A stretch of 64,000 nt of DNA, taken from positions 704,001-768,000 of the forward strand of contig NW_027096030.1 of assembly GCF_040115645.1 (NCBI RefSeq), read 5' to 3'. Under the pieces are notes generated by a model, which saw nothing but the letters and a program-made list of their open reading frames with translations, did no database searches and was not told where the DNA came from. This document shows, one piece after another, positions 52,641 through 64,000 of this stretch. Each line of letters begins with the position of its first letter. Within the stretch, counting starts at the first letter, position 1. The position numbers and the translations under genes were made by a program. Origin of the DNA: Euwallacea fornicatus (Eukaryota > Arthropoda > Insecta > Coleoptera > Curculionidae).

Positions 52641-55600
52641 GCACATAATGTACTATTTTTCTTGTAAATTCAACAAGATGCAATCATGATGTGTTGTGAC
52701 ATCTTAAAGATCGCGTCGAGCTGATTAATTTGACACTTTGTTTGACAAATTAGGTCCTCATTTGCCGAAGTTATCGAGCTTCGAAGTTTGAAAAGTCACA
52801 AAAGTTGTGTGTTTGAGCACTTAAAGTACTATTTTTCTTGGAAATTCAACAAGATGCATTCACGATGTGTTGTGACATCTTAAAGATCTCGTCGAGCTGA
52901 TTAATTTGACACTTTGTTTGACAAATTTGGTCCTCATTTGCCGAAGTTATCGAGCTTCAAAATTTTAAAAGTCACAAAAGTTGTGTGTTTGAGCACATAA
53001 TGTACTATTTTTCTTGTAAATTCAACAAGATGCATTCACGATGTGTTGTGACATCTTAAAGATCTCGTCGAGCTGATTAATTTGACACTTTGTTTGACAA
53101 ATTTGGTCCTCATTTGCCGAAGTTATCGAGCTTCAAAATTTTAAAAGTCACAAAAGTTGTGTGTTTGAGCACATAATGTACTATTTTTCTTGGAAATTCA
53201 TCAAGATGCATTCACGATGTGTTGTGACATCTTAAAGATCTCATGGAGCTGATTAATGTGACACTTTGTTTGACAAATTTGGTCCTCATTTGCCGCAGTT
53301 ATCGAGCTTCAAACTTTGAAAAGTCACAAAAGTTGTGTGTTTGAGCACATAATGTACTATTTTTCTTGGAAATTCATCAAGATGCATTCACGATGTGTTG
53401 TGACATCTTAAAGATCTCATGGAGCTGATTAATGTGACACTTTGTTTGACAAATTTGGTCCTCATTTGCAGAAGTTATCGAGCATCAAACATTGAAAAGT
53501 CACAAAAGTTGTGTGTTTGAGCACATAAAGTACTATTTTTCTTGAAAATTCAACAAGATGCATTCACGATGAGTTGTGACATCTTAAAGATCTCATCTAT
53601 CTGATTAATGTGACACTTTGTTTGACAAATTTGGTCCTCATTTGCCGAAGTTATCGAGCATCAAAATTTGAAAAGTCACAAAAGTTTGTGTCTTTGAGCA
53701 CTTAAAGTACTATTTTTCTTGGAAATTCAACTAGATGCATTCACGATGTGTTGTGACATCTTAAAGATCTCGTCGAGCTGATTAATTTGACACTTTGTTT
53801 GACAAATTTGGTCCTCATTTGCCGCAGTTATCGAGCTTCAAAATTTGAAAAGTCACAAAAGTTGTGTGTTTGAGCACATAATGTACTATTTTTCTTGGAA
53901 ATTCAACAAGATGCATTCACGATGTGTTGTGACATCTTAAAGATCTCGTCGAGCTGATTAATTTGACACTTTGTTTGACAAATTTGGTCTTCATTTGCCA
54001 AAGTTATCGAGCTTCAAACTTTGAAAAGTCACAAAAGTTGTGTGTTTGAGCACATAATGTACTATTTTTCTTGGAAATTCATCAAGATGCATTCACGATG
54101 TGTTGTGACATCTTAAAGATCTCATGGAGCTGATTAATGTGACACTTTGTTTGACAAATTAGGTCCTCATTTGCCGAAGTTATCGAGCTTCAAACTTTGA
54201 AAAGTCACAAAAGTTGTGTGTTTAAGCACTTAAAGTACTATTTTTCTTGGAAATTCAACAAGATGCAATCATGATGTGTTATGATGTCTTAAAGATCTCA
54301 TCTAGCTGATTAATGTGACACTTTGTTTGACAAATTTGGTCCTCATTTGCCAAAGTTATCGAGCATCAAAATTTGAAAAGTCACAAAAGTTTGTGTCTTT
54401 GAGCACATAATGTACTATTTTTCTTGGAAATTCAACAAGATGCATTCACGATGTGTTGTGACATCTTAAAGATCTCGTCGAGCTGATTAATTTGACACTT
54501 TGTTTGACAAATCTGATCCTCATTTGCCGCAGTTATCGAGCTTCAAACTTTGAAAAGTCACAAAAGTTGTGTGTTTGAGCACATAATGTACTATTTTTCT
54601 TGTAAATTCAACAAGATGCATTCACGATGTGTTGTGACATCTTAAAGATCTCGTCGAGCTGATTAATTTGACACTTTGTTTGACAAATCTGATCCTCATT
54701 TGCCGCAGTTATCGAGCTTCAAAATTTGAAAAGTCACACAAGTTGTGTGTTTGAGCACATAAAGTACTATTTTTCTTGGAAATTCAACAAGATGCAATCA
54801 TGATGTGTTGTGACATCTTAAAGATCGCGTCGAGCTGATTAATTTGACACTTTGTTTGACAAATTAAGTCCTCATTTGCCGAAGTTATCGAGCTTCGAAG
54901 TTTGAAAAGTCACAAAAGTTGTGTGTTTGAGCACATAATGTACTATTTTTCTTGTAAATTCAACAAGATGCAATCATGATGTGTTGTGACATCTTAAAGA
55001 TCGCGTCGAGCTGATTAATTTGACACTTTGTTTGACAAATTAGGTCCTCATTTGCCGAAGTTATCGAGCTTCGAAGTTTGAAAAGTCACAAAAGTTGTGT
55101 GTTTGAGCACTTAAAGTACTATTTTTCTTGGAAATTCAACAAGATGCATTCACGATGTGTTGTGACATCTTAAAGATCTCGTCGAGCTGATTAATTTGAC
55201 ACTTTGTTTGACAAATTTGGTCCTCATTTGCCGCAGTTATCGAGCTTCAAAATTTGAAAAGTCACAAAAGTTGTGTGTTTAAGCACTTAAAGTACTATTT
55301 TTCTTGGAAATTCAACAAGATGCAATCATGATGTGTTGTGACATCTTAAAGATCTCGTCGAGCTGATTAATTTGACACTTTGTTTGACAAATTAAGTCCT
55401 CATTTGCCGAAGTTATCGAGCTTCAAACTTTGAAAAGTCACAAAAGTTGTGTGTTTGAGCACATAATATACTATTTTTCTTGTAAATTCAACAAGATGCA
55501 ATCATGATGTGTTGTGACATCTTAAAGATCGCGTCGAGCTGATTAATTTGACACTTTGTTTGACAAATTAGGTCCTCATTTGCCGAAGTTATCGAGCTTC

Positions 55601-56280
55601 GAAGTTTGAAAAGTCACAAAAGTTGTGTGTTTGAGCACTTAAAGTACTATTTTTCTTGGAAATTCAACAAGATGCATTCACGATGTGTTGTGACATCTTA
55701 AACATCTCGTCGAGCTGATTAATTTGACACTTTGTTGGACAAATTTGGTCCTCATTTGCCGCAGTTATCGAGCTTCAAACTTTGAAAAGTCACAAAAGTT
55801 GTGTGTTTGAGCACATAATGTACTATTTTTCTTGGAAATTCATCAAGATGCATTCACGATGGGTTGTGACATCTTAAAGATCTCATCTATCTGATTAATG
55901 TGACACTTTGTTTGACAAATTTGGTCCTCATTTGCCGCAGTTATCGAGCTTCAAACTTTGAAAAGTCACAAAAGTTGTGTGTTTAAGCACTTAAAGTACT
56001 ATTTTTCTTGGAAATTCAACAAGATGCAATCATGATGTGTTGTGACATCTTAAAGATCTCGTCGAGCTGATTAATTTGACACTTTGTTGGACAAATTTGG
56101 TCCTCATTTGCCGCAGTTATCGAGCTTCAAACTTTGAAAAGTCACAAAAGTTGTGTGTTTGAGCACATAATGTACTATTTTTCTTGGAAATTCATCAAGA
56201 TGCATTCACGATGTGTTGTGACATCTTAAAGATCTCATGGAGCTGATTAATGTGACACTTTGTTTGACAAATTTGGTCCT

Positions 56281-59200
56281 CATTTGCAGAAGTTATCGAG
56301 CATCAAACATTGAAAAGTCACAAAAGTTGTGTGTTTGAGCACTTAAAGTACTATTTTTCTTGAAAATTCAACAAGATGCATTCACGATGAGTTGTGACAT
56401 CTTAAAGATCTCATCTATCTGATTAATGTGACACTTTGTTTGACAAATTTGGTCCTCATTTGCCGAAGTTATCGAGCATCAAAATTTGAAAAGTCACAAA
56501 AGTTTGTGTCTTTGAGCACTTAAAGTACTATTTTTCTTGGAAATTCAACTAGATGCATTCACGATGTGTTGTGACATCTTAAAGATCGCGTCGAGCTGAT
56601 TAATTTGACACTTTGTTTGACAAATTAAGTCCTCATTTGCCGAAGTTATCGAGCTTCGAAGTTTGAAAAGTCACAAAAGTTGTGTGTTTGAGCACATAAT
56701 GTACTATTTTTCTTGTAAATTCAACAAGATGCAATCATGATGTGTTGTGACATCTTAAAGATCGCGTCGAGCTGATTAATTTGACACTTTGTTTGACAAA
56801 TTAGGTCCTCATTTGCCGAAGTTATCGAGCTTCGAAGTTTGAAAAGTCACAAAAGTTGTGTGTTTGAGCACTTAAAGTACTATTTTTCTTGGAAATTCAA
56901 CAAGATGCATTCACGATGTGTTGTGACATCTTAAAGATCTCGTCGAGCTGATTAATTTGACACTTTGTTTGACAAATTTGGTCCTCATTTGCCGCAGTTA
57001 TCGAGCTTCAAAATTTGAAAAGTCACAAAAGTTGTGTGTTTGAGCATTTAAAGTACTATTTTTCTTGGAAATTCAACAAGATGCATTCAAGATGTGTTGT
57101 GACATCTTAAACATCTCGTCGAGCTGATTAATTTGACACTTTGTTGGACAAATTTGGTCCTCATTTGCCGCAGTTATCGAGCTTCAAACTTTGAAAAGTC
57201 ACAAAAGTTGTGTGTTTGAGCACATAATGTACTATTTTTCTTGGAAATTCATCAAGATGCATTCACGATGTGTTGTGACATCTTAAAGATCTCGTCGAGC
57301 TGATTAATTTGACACTTTGTTTGACAAATTTGGTCCTCATTTGCCGCAGTTATCGAGCTTCAAAATTTGAAAAGTCACAAAAGTTGTGTGTTTGAGCATT
57401 TAAAGTACTATTTTTCTTGGAAATTCAACAAGATGCATTCACGATGTGTTGTGACATCTTAAACATCTCGTCGAGCTGATTAATGTGACACTTTGTTTGA
57501 CAAATTTGGTCCTCATTTGCCGCAGTTATCGAGCTTCAAACTTTGAAAAGTCACAAAAGTTGTGTGTTTGAGCATTTAAAGTACTATTTTTCTTGGAAAT
57601 TCAACAAGATGCATTCACGATGTGTTGTGACATCTTAAAGATCTCATCTATCTGATTAATGTGACACTTTGTTTGACAAATTTGGTCCTCATTTGCCGCA
57701 GTTATCGAGCTTCAAACTTTGAAAAGTCACAAAAGTTGTGTGTTTGAGCACATAATGTACTATTTTTCTTGGAAATTCATCAAGATGCATTCACGATGTG
57801 TTGTGACATCTTAAAGATCTCATCTATCTGATTAATGTGACACTTTGTTTGACAAATTTGGTCCTCATTTGCCGAAGTTATCGAGCTTCAAACTTTGAAA
57901 AGTCTCAAAAGTTGTGTGTTTAAGCACTTAAAGTACTATTTTTCTTGGAAATTCAACAAGATGCAATCATGATGTGTTGTGACATCTTAAAGATCGCGTC
58001 GAGCTGATTAATTTGACACTTTGTTTGACAAATTAAGTCCTCATTTGCCGAAGTTATCGAGCTTCAAACTTTGAAAAGTCACAAAAGTTGTGTGTTTGAG
58101 CACATAATGTACTATTTTTCTTGGAAATTCATCAAGATGCATTCACGATGTGTTGTGACATCTTAAAGATCTCATGGAGCTGATTAATGTGACACTTTGT
58201 TTGACAAATTAGGTCCTCATTTGCCGAAGTTATCGAGCTTCAAACTTTGAAAAGTCACAAAAGTTGTGTGTTTAAGCACTTAAAGTACTATTTTTCTTGG
58301 AAATTCAACAAGATGCAATCATGATGTGTTATGATGTCTTAAAGATCTCATCTAGCTGATTAATGTGACACTTTGTTTGACAAATTTGGTCCTCATTTGC
58401 CAAAGTTATCGAGCATCAAAATTTGAAAAGTCACAAAAGTTTGTGTCTTTGAGCACATAATGTACTATTTTTCTTGGAAATTCAACAAGATGCATTCACG
58501 ATGTGTTGTGACATCTTAAAGATCTCGTCGAGCTGATTAATTTGACACTTTGTTTGACAAATTTGGTCTTCATTTGCCGCAGTTATCGAGCTTCAAACTT
58601 TGAAAAGTCACAAAAGTTGTGTGTTTGAGCACATAATGTACTATTTTTCTTGTAAATTCAACAAGATGCATTCACGATGTGTTGTGACATCTTAAAGATC
58701 TCGTCGAGCTGATTAATTTGACACTTTGTTTGACAAATCTGATCCTCATTTGCCGCAGTTATCGAGCTTCAAAATTTGAAAAGTCACACAAGTTGTGTGT
58801 TTGAGCACATAAAGTACTATTTTTCTTGGAAATTCAACAAGATGCAATCATGATGTGTTGTGACATCTTAAAGATCGCGTCGAGCTGATTAATTTGACAC
58901 TTTGTTTGACAAATTAAGTCCTCATTTGCCGAAGTTATCGAGCTTCGAAGTTTGAAAAGTCACAAAAGTTGTGTGTTTGAGCACATAATGTACTATTTTT
59001 CTTGTAAATTCAACAAGATGCAATCATGATGTGTTGTGACATCTTAAAGATCGCGTCGAGCTGATTAATTTGACACTTTGTTTGACAAATTAGGTCCTCA
59101 TTTGCCGAAGTTATCGAGCTTCAAACTTTGAAAAGTCACAAAAGTTGTGTGTTTGAGCATTTAAAGTACTATTTTTCTTGGAAATTCAACAAGATGCATT

Positions 59201-62200
59201 CACGATGTGTTGTGACACCTTAAACATCTCGTCGAGCTGATTAATTTGACACTTTGTTGGACAAATTTGGTCCTCATTTGCCGCAGTTATCGAGCTTCAA
59301 ACTTTGAAAAGTCACAAAAGTTGTGTGTTTGAGCACATAATGTACTATTTTTCTTGGAAATTCATCAAGATGCATTCACGATGTGTTGTGACATCTTAAA
59401 GATCTCATCTATCTGATTAATGTGACACTTTGTTTGACAAATTTGGTCCTCATTTGCAGAAGTTATCGAGCATCAAACATTGAAAAGTCACAAAAGTTGT
59501 GTGTTTGAGCACTTAAAGTACTATTTTTCTTGAAAATTCAACAAGATGCATTCACGATGAGTTGTGACATCTTAAAGATCTCATCTATCTGATTAATGTG
59601 ACACTTTGTTTGACAAATTTGGTCCTCATTTGCCGAAGTTATCGAGCTTCAAACTTTGAAAAGTCTCAAAAGTTGTGTGTTTAAGCACTTAAAGTACTAT
59701 TTTTCTTGGAAATTCAACAAGATGCAATCAAGATGTGTTGTGACATCTTAAAGATCGCGTCGAGCTGATTAATTTGACACTTTGTTTGACAAATTAAGTC
59801 CTCATTTGCCGAAGTTATCGAGCTTCGAAATTTGAAAAGTCACAAAAGTTGTGTGTTTGAGCACATAATGTACTATTTTTCTTGTAAATTCAACAAGATG
59901 CAATCACGATGAGTTGTGACATCTTAAAGATCTCATCTATCTGATTAATGTGACACTTTGTTTGACAAATTTGGTCCTCATTTGCCGAAGTTATCGAGCA
60001 TCAAAATTTGAAAAGTCACAAAAGTTTGTGTCTTTGAGCACTTAAAGTACTATTTTTCTTGGAAATTCAACTAGATGCATTCACGATGTGTTGTGACATC
60101 TTAAAGATCTCGTCGAGCTGATTAATTTGACACTTTGTTTGACAAATTTGGTCCTCATTTGCCGCAGTTATCGAGCTTCAAAATTTGAAAAGTCACAAAA
60201 GTTGTGTGTTTGAGCACATAATGTACTATTTTTCTTGGAAATTCAACAAGATGCATTCACGATGTGTTGTGACATCTTAAAGATCTCGTCGAGCTGATTA
60301 ATTTGACACTTTGTTTGACAAATTTGGTCTTCATTTGCCAAAGTTATCGAGCTTCAAACTTTGAAAAGTCACAAAAGTTGTGTGTTTGAGCACATAATGT
60401 ACTATTTTTCTTGGAAATTCATCAAGATGCATTCACGATGTGTTGTGACATCTTAAAGATCTCATCTATCTGATTAATGTGACACTTTGTTTGACAAATT
60501 TGGTCCTCATTTGCCGCAGTTATCGAGCTTCAAACTTTGAAAAGTCACAAAAGTTGTGTGTTTAAGCACTTAAAGTACTATTTTTCTTGGAAATTCAACA
60601 AGATGCAATCATGATGTGTTGTGACATCTTAAAGATCTCGTCGAGCTGATTAATTTGACACTTTGTTGGACAAATTTGGTCCTCATTTGCCGCAGTTATC
60701 GAGCTTCAAACTTTGAAAAGTCACAAAAGTTGTGTGTTTGAGCACATAATGTACTATTTTTCTTGGAAATTCATCAAGATGCATTCACGATGTGTTGTGA
60801 CATCTTAAAGATCTCATGGAGCTGATTAATGTGACACTTTGTTTGACAAATTTGGTCCTCATTTGCAGAAGTTATCGAGCATCAAACATTGAAAAGTCAC
60901 AAAAGTTGTGTGTTTGAGCACTTAAAGTACTATTTTTCTTGAAAATTCAACAAGATGCATTCACGATGAGTTGTGACATCTTAAAGATCTCATCTATCTG
61001 ATTAATGTGACACTTTGTTTGACAAATTTGGTCCTCATTTGCCGAAGTTATCGAGCATCAAAATTTGAAAAGTCACAAAAGTTTGTGTCTTTGAGCACTT
61101 AAAGTACTATTTTTCTTGGAAATTCAACTAGATGCATTCACGATGTGTTGTGACATCTTAAAGATCTCGTCGAGCTGATTAATTTGACACTTTGTTTGAC
61201 AAATTTGGTCCTCATTTGCCGCAGTTATCGAGCTTCAAAATTTGAAAAGTCACAAAAGTTGTGTGTTTGAGCACATAATGTACTATTTTTCTTGGAAATT
61301 CAACAAGATGCATTCACGATGTGTTGTGACATCTTAAAGATCTCGTCGAGCTGATTAATTTGACACTTTGTTTGACAAATTTGGTCTTCATTTGCCAAAG
61401 TTATCGAGCTTCAAACTTTGAAAAGTCACAAAAGTTGTGTGTTTGAGCACATAATGTACTATTTTTCTTGGAAATTCATCAAGATGCATTCACGATGTGT
61501 TGTGACATCTTAAAGATCTCATCTATCTGATTAATGTGACACTTTGTTTGACAAATTTGGTCCTCATTTGCCGAAGTTATCGAGCTTCAAACTTTGAAAA
61601 GTCTCAAAAGTTGTGTGTTTAAGCACTTAAAGTACTATTTTTCTTGGAAATTCAACAAGATGCAATCATGATGTGTTGTGACATCTTAAAGATCGCGTCG
61701 AGCTGATTAATTTGACACTTTGTTTGACAAATTAAGTCCTCATTTGCCGAAGTTATCGAGCTTCGAAGTTTGAAAAGTCACAAAAGTTGTGTGTTTGAGC
61801 ACATAATGTACTATTTTTCTTGTAAATTCAACAAGATGCAATCATGATGTGTTGTGACATCTTAAAGATCGCGTCGAGCTGATTAATTTGACACTTTGTT
61901 TGACAAATTAGGTCCTCATTTGCCGAAGTTATCGAGCTTCGAAGTTTGAAAAGTCACAAAAGTTGTGTGTTTGAGCACATAAAGTACTATTTTTCTTGGA
62001 AATTCAACAAGATGCATTCACGATGTGTTGTGACATCTTAAAGATCTCGTCGAGCTGATTAATTTGACACTTTGTTTGACAAATTTGGTCCTCATTTGCC
62101 GCAGTTATCGAGCTTCAAAATTTGAAAAGTCACAAAAGTTGTGTGTTTGAGCATTTAAAGTACTATTTTTCTTGGAAATTCAACAAGATGCATTCACGAT

Positions 62201-63350
62201 GTGTTGTGACATCTTAAACATCTCGTCGAGCTGATTAATTTGACACTTTGTTGGACAAATTTGGTCCTCATTTGCCGCAGTTATCGAGCTTCAAACTTTG
62301 AAAAGTCACAAAAGTTGTGTGTTTGAGCACATAATGTACTATTTTTCTTGGAAATTCATCAAGATGCATTCACGATGTGTTGTGACATCTTAAAGATCTC
62401 ATGGAGCTGATTAATGTGACACTTTGTTTGACAAATTTGGTCCTCATTTGCCGCAGTTATCGAGCTTCAAACTTTGAAAAGTCACAAAAGTTGTGTGTTT
62501 AAGCACTTAAAGTACTATTTTTCTTGGAAATTCAACAAGATGCAATCATGATGTGTTGTGACATCTTAAAGATCTCGTCGAGCTGATTAATTTGACACTT
62601 TGTTGGACAAATTTGGTCCTCATTTGCCGCAGTTATCGAGCTTCAAACTTTGAAAAGTCACAAAAGTTGTGTGTTTGAGCACATAATGTACTATTTTTCT
62701 TGGAAATTCATCAAGATGCATTCACGATGTGTTGTGACATCTTAAAGATCTCATGGAGCTGATTAATGTGACACTTTGTTTGACAAATTTGGTCCTCATT
62801 TGCAGAAGTTATCGAGCATCAAACATTGAAAAGTCACAAAAGTTGTGTGTTTGAGCACTTAAAGTACTATTTTTCTTGAAAATTCAACAAGATGCATTCA
62901 CGATGAGTTGTGACATCTTAAAGATCTCATCTATCTGATTAATGTGACACTTTGTTTGACAAATTTGGTCCTCATTTGCCGAAGTTATCGAGCATCAAAA
63001 TTTGAAAAGTCACAAAAGTTTGTGTCTTTGAGCACTTAAAGTACTATTTTTCTTGGAAATTCAACTAGATGCATTCACGATGTGTTGTGACATCTTAAAG
63101 ATCTCGTCGAGCTGATTAATTTGACACTTTGTTTGACAAATTTGGTCCTCATTTGCCGCAGTTATCGAGCTTCAAAATTTGAAAAGTCACAAAAGTTGTG
63201 TGTTTGAGCACATAATGTACTATTTTTCTTGGAAATTCAACAAGATGCATTCACGATGTGTTGTGACATCTTAAAGATCTCGTCGAGCTGATTAATTTGA
63301 CACTTTGTTTGACAAATTTGGTCTTCATTTGCCAAAGTTATCGAGCTTCA
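56281..63350. repeat. Mosaic higher-order duplications, offsets ~1937 and ~4579 bp
   Basis: The marker monomer CATTTGCAGAAGTTATCG occurs at 56281, 60860 and 62797: offsets of 4579 bp (26 monomers plus 3) and 1937 bp (11 monomers plus 1). It is followed each time by the CTTGAAAATTC, CGATGAGTTG and AACTAGATGC variants in the same order. Confidence 0.7.
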
Positions 63351-64000
63351 AACTTTGAAAAGTCACAAAAGTTGTGTGTTTAAGCACTTAAAGTACTATT
63401 TTTCTTGGAAATTCAACAAGATGCAATCATGATGTGTTATGATGTCTTAAAGATCTCATCTAGCTGATTAATGTGACACTTTGTTTGACAAATTTGGTCC
63501 TCATTTGCCAAAGTTATCGAGCATCAAAATTTGAAAAGTCACAAAAGTTTGTGTCTTTGAGCACATAATGTACTATTTTTCTTGTAAATTCAACAAGATG
63601 CATTCACGATGTGTTGTGACATCTTAAAGATCTCGTCGAGCTGATTAATTTGACACTTTGTTTGACAAATTTGGTCCTCATTTGCCGCAGTTATCGAGCT
63701 TCAAAGTTTGAAAAGTCACAAAAGTTGTGTGTTTGAGCACATAATGTACTATTTTTCTTGGAAATTCAACAAGATGCATTCACGATGTGTTGTGACATCT
63801 TAAACATCTCGTCGAGCTGATTAATGTGACACTTTGTTTGACAAATTTGGTCCTCATTTGCCGAAGTTATCGAGCATCAAACATTGAAAAGTCACAAAAG
63901 TTGTGTGTTTGAGCACATAATGTACTATTTTTCTTGGAAATTCAACAATATGCAATCATGATGTGTTGTGACATCTTAAAGATCTCGTCGAGCTGATTAA

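Larger units (their letters stand above)
40170..64000. repeat. Satellite array, ~176-bp monomer, right subfamily (~135 monomers)
   Basis: Same monomer family and orientation as the left array, but with its own diagnostic words: CACAAAAGTTGTGTG, TTTGACAAATTTGG, CATAATGTACTA or CTTAAAGTACTA, and TGGAAATTCAACAAG. Many monomers have GCATTCACGATG instead of GCAATTCTGATG. A 177-bp variant class has one extra base (AAAAGTTTGTGTCTTTGAG). A few monomers (near 54735 and 58795) carry the left-type CACACAAGTTGTGTG and CATAAAGTACTA. No genes are supported. The array continues past the window end. Confidence 0.97.

Noticed and set aside
1..64000. CRISPR array interpretation of the tandem repeats
   Set aside because: The whole 176-bp unit is repeated without unique spacers, there are no cas genes, and the context is eukaryotic.

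Overview
The window is a eukaryotic satellite-DNA landscape interrupted by one apparently complete Polinton/Maverick element (a large self-synthesizing, virus-like DNA transposon). Positions 1-23841 and 40170-64000 are head-to-tail arrays of a ~176-bp AT-rich monomer, about 135 monomers on each side. The two arrays are the same family but clearly different subfamilies, and the switch coincides exactly with the insertion. The host is an animal; the Polinton proteins look most like those I associate with arthropods, but the sequence alone does not fix the species.

The element spans 23842-40169 (16,328 bp). Its terminal inverted repeats (TIRs) begin AGTAGTTGAG and end CTCAACTACT. An 8-bp direct repeat (AAGATGCA) flanks it. 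The left TIR is 646 bp and the right 878 bp; the difference is one extra copy of a 232-bp internal unit. Outside that unit the two TIRs differ by very little, which suggests a fairly recent insertion.

Left half, mostly minus strand: protein-primed family B DNA polymerase (24554-28309), a 101-aa conserved small protein, a ~99-aa His/Cys protein and a 242-aa protein. A small basic protein at 30658 is on the plus strand. Then come the integrase with C-terminal chromodomain, a coiled-coil protein, a DUF8207-like protein and the FtsK/HerA-type packaging ATPase, all on the minus strand. From the divergent point near 34.2 kb the plus strand carries a morphogenesis block: a phospholipase A2-like/pX-like protein, an adenain-like cysteine protease, the minor capsid (penton) protein, a 64-aa small protein and the double-jelly-roll major capsid protein. 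A ~1-kb repeat-rich spacer follows, then a 159-aa protein of unknown function. PolB and integrase would handle replication and insertion. ATPase, protease, PLA2-like protein and the two capsid proteins form a virion-making set, so the element has the gene content of a polintovirus. Every recognised core gene is an uninterrupted frame.

The satellite arrays have layered higher-order structure (tandem duplications of 4, 7 and 18 monomers on the left; mosaic multi-kilobase duplications on the right). They contain no convincing genes: the recurrent 69-aa frames there are repeat artefacts.
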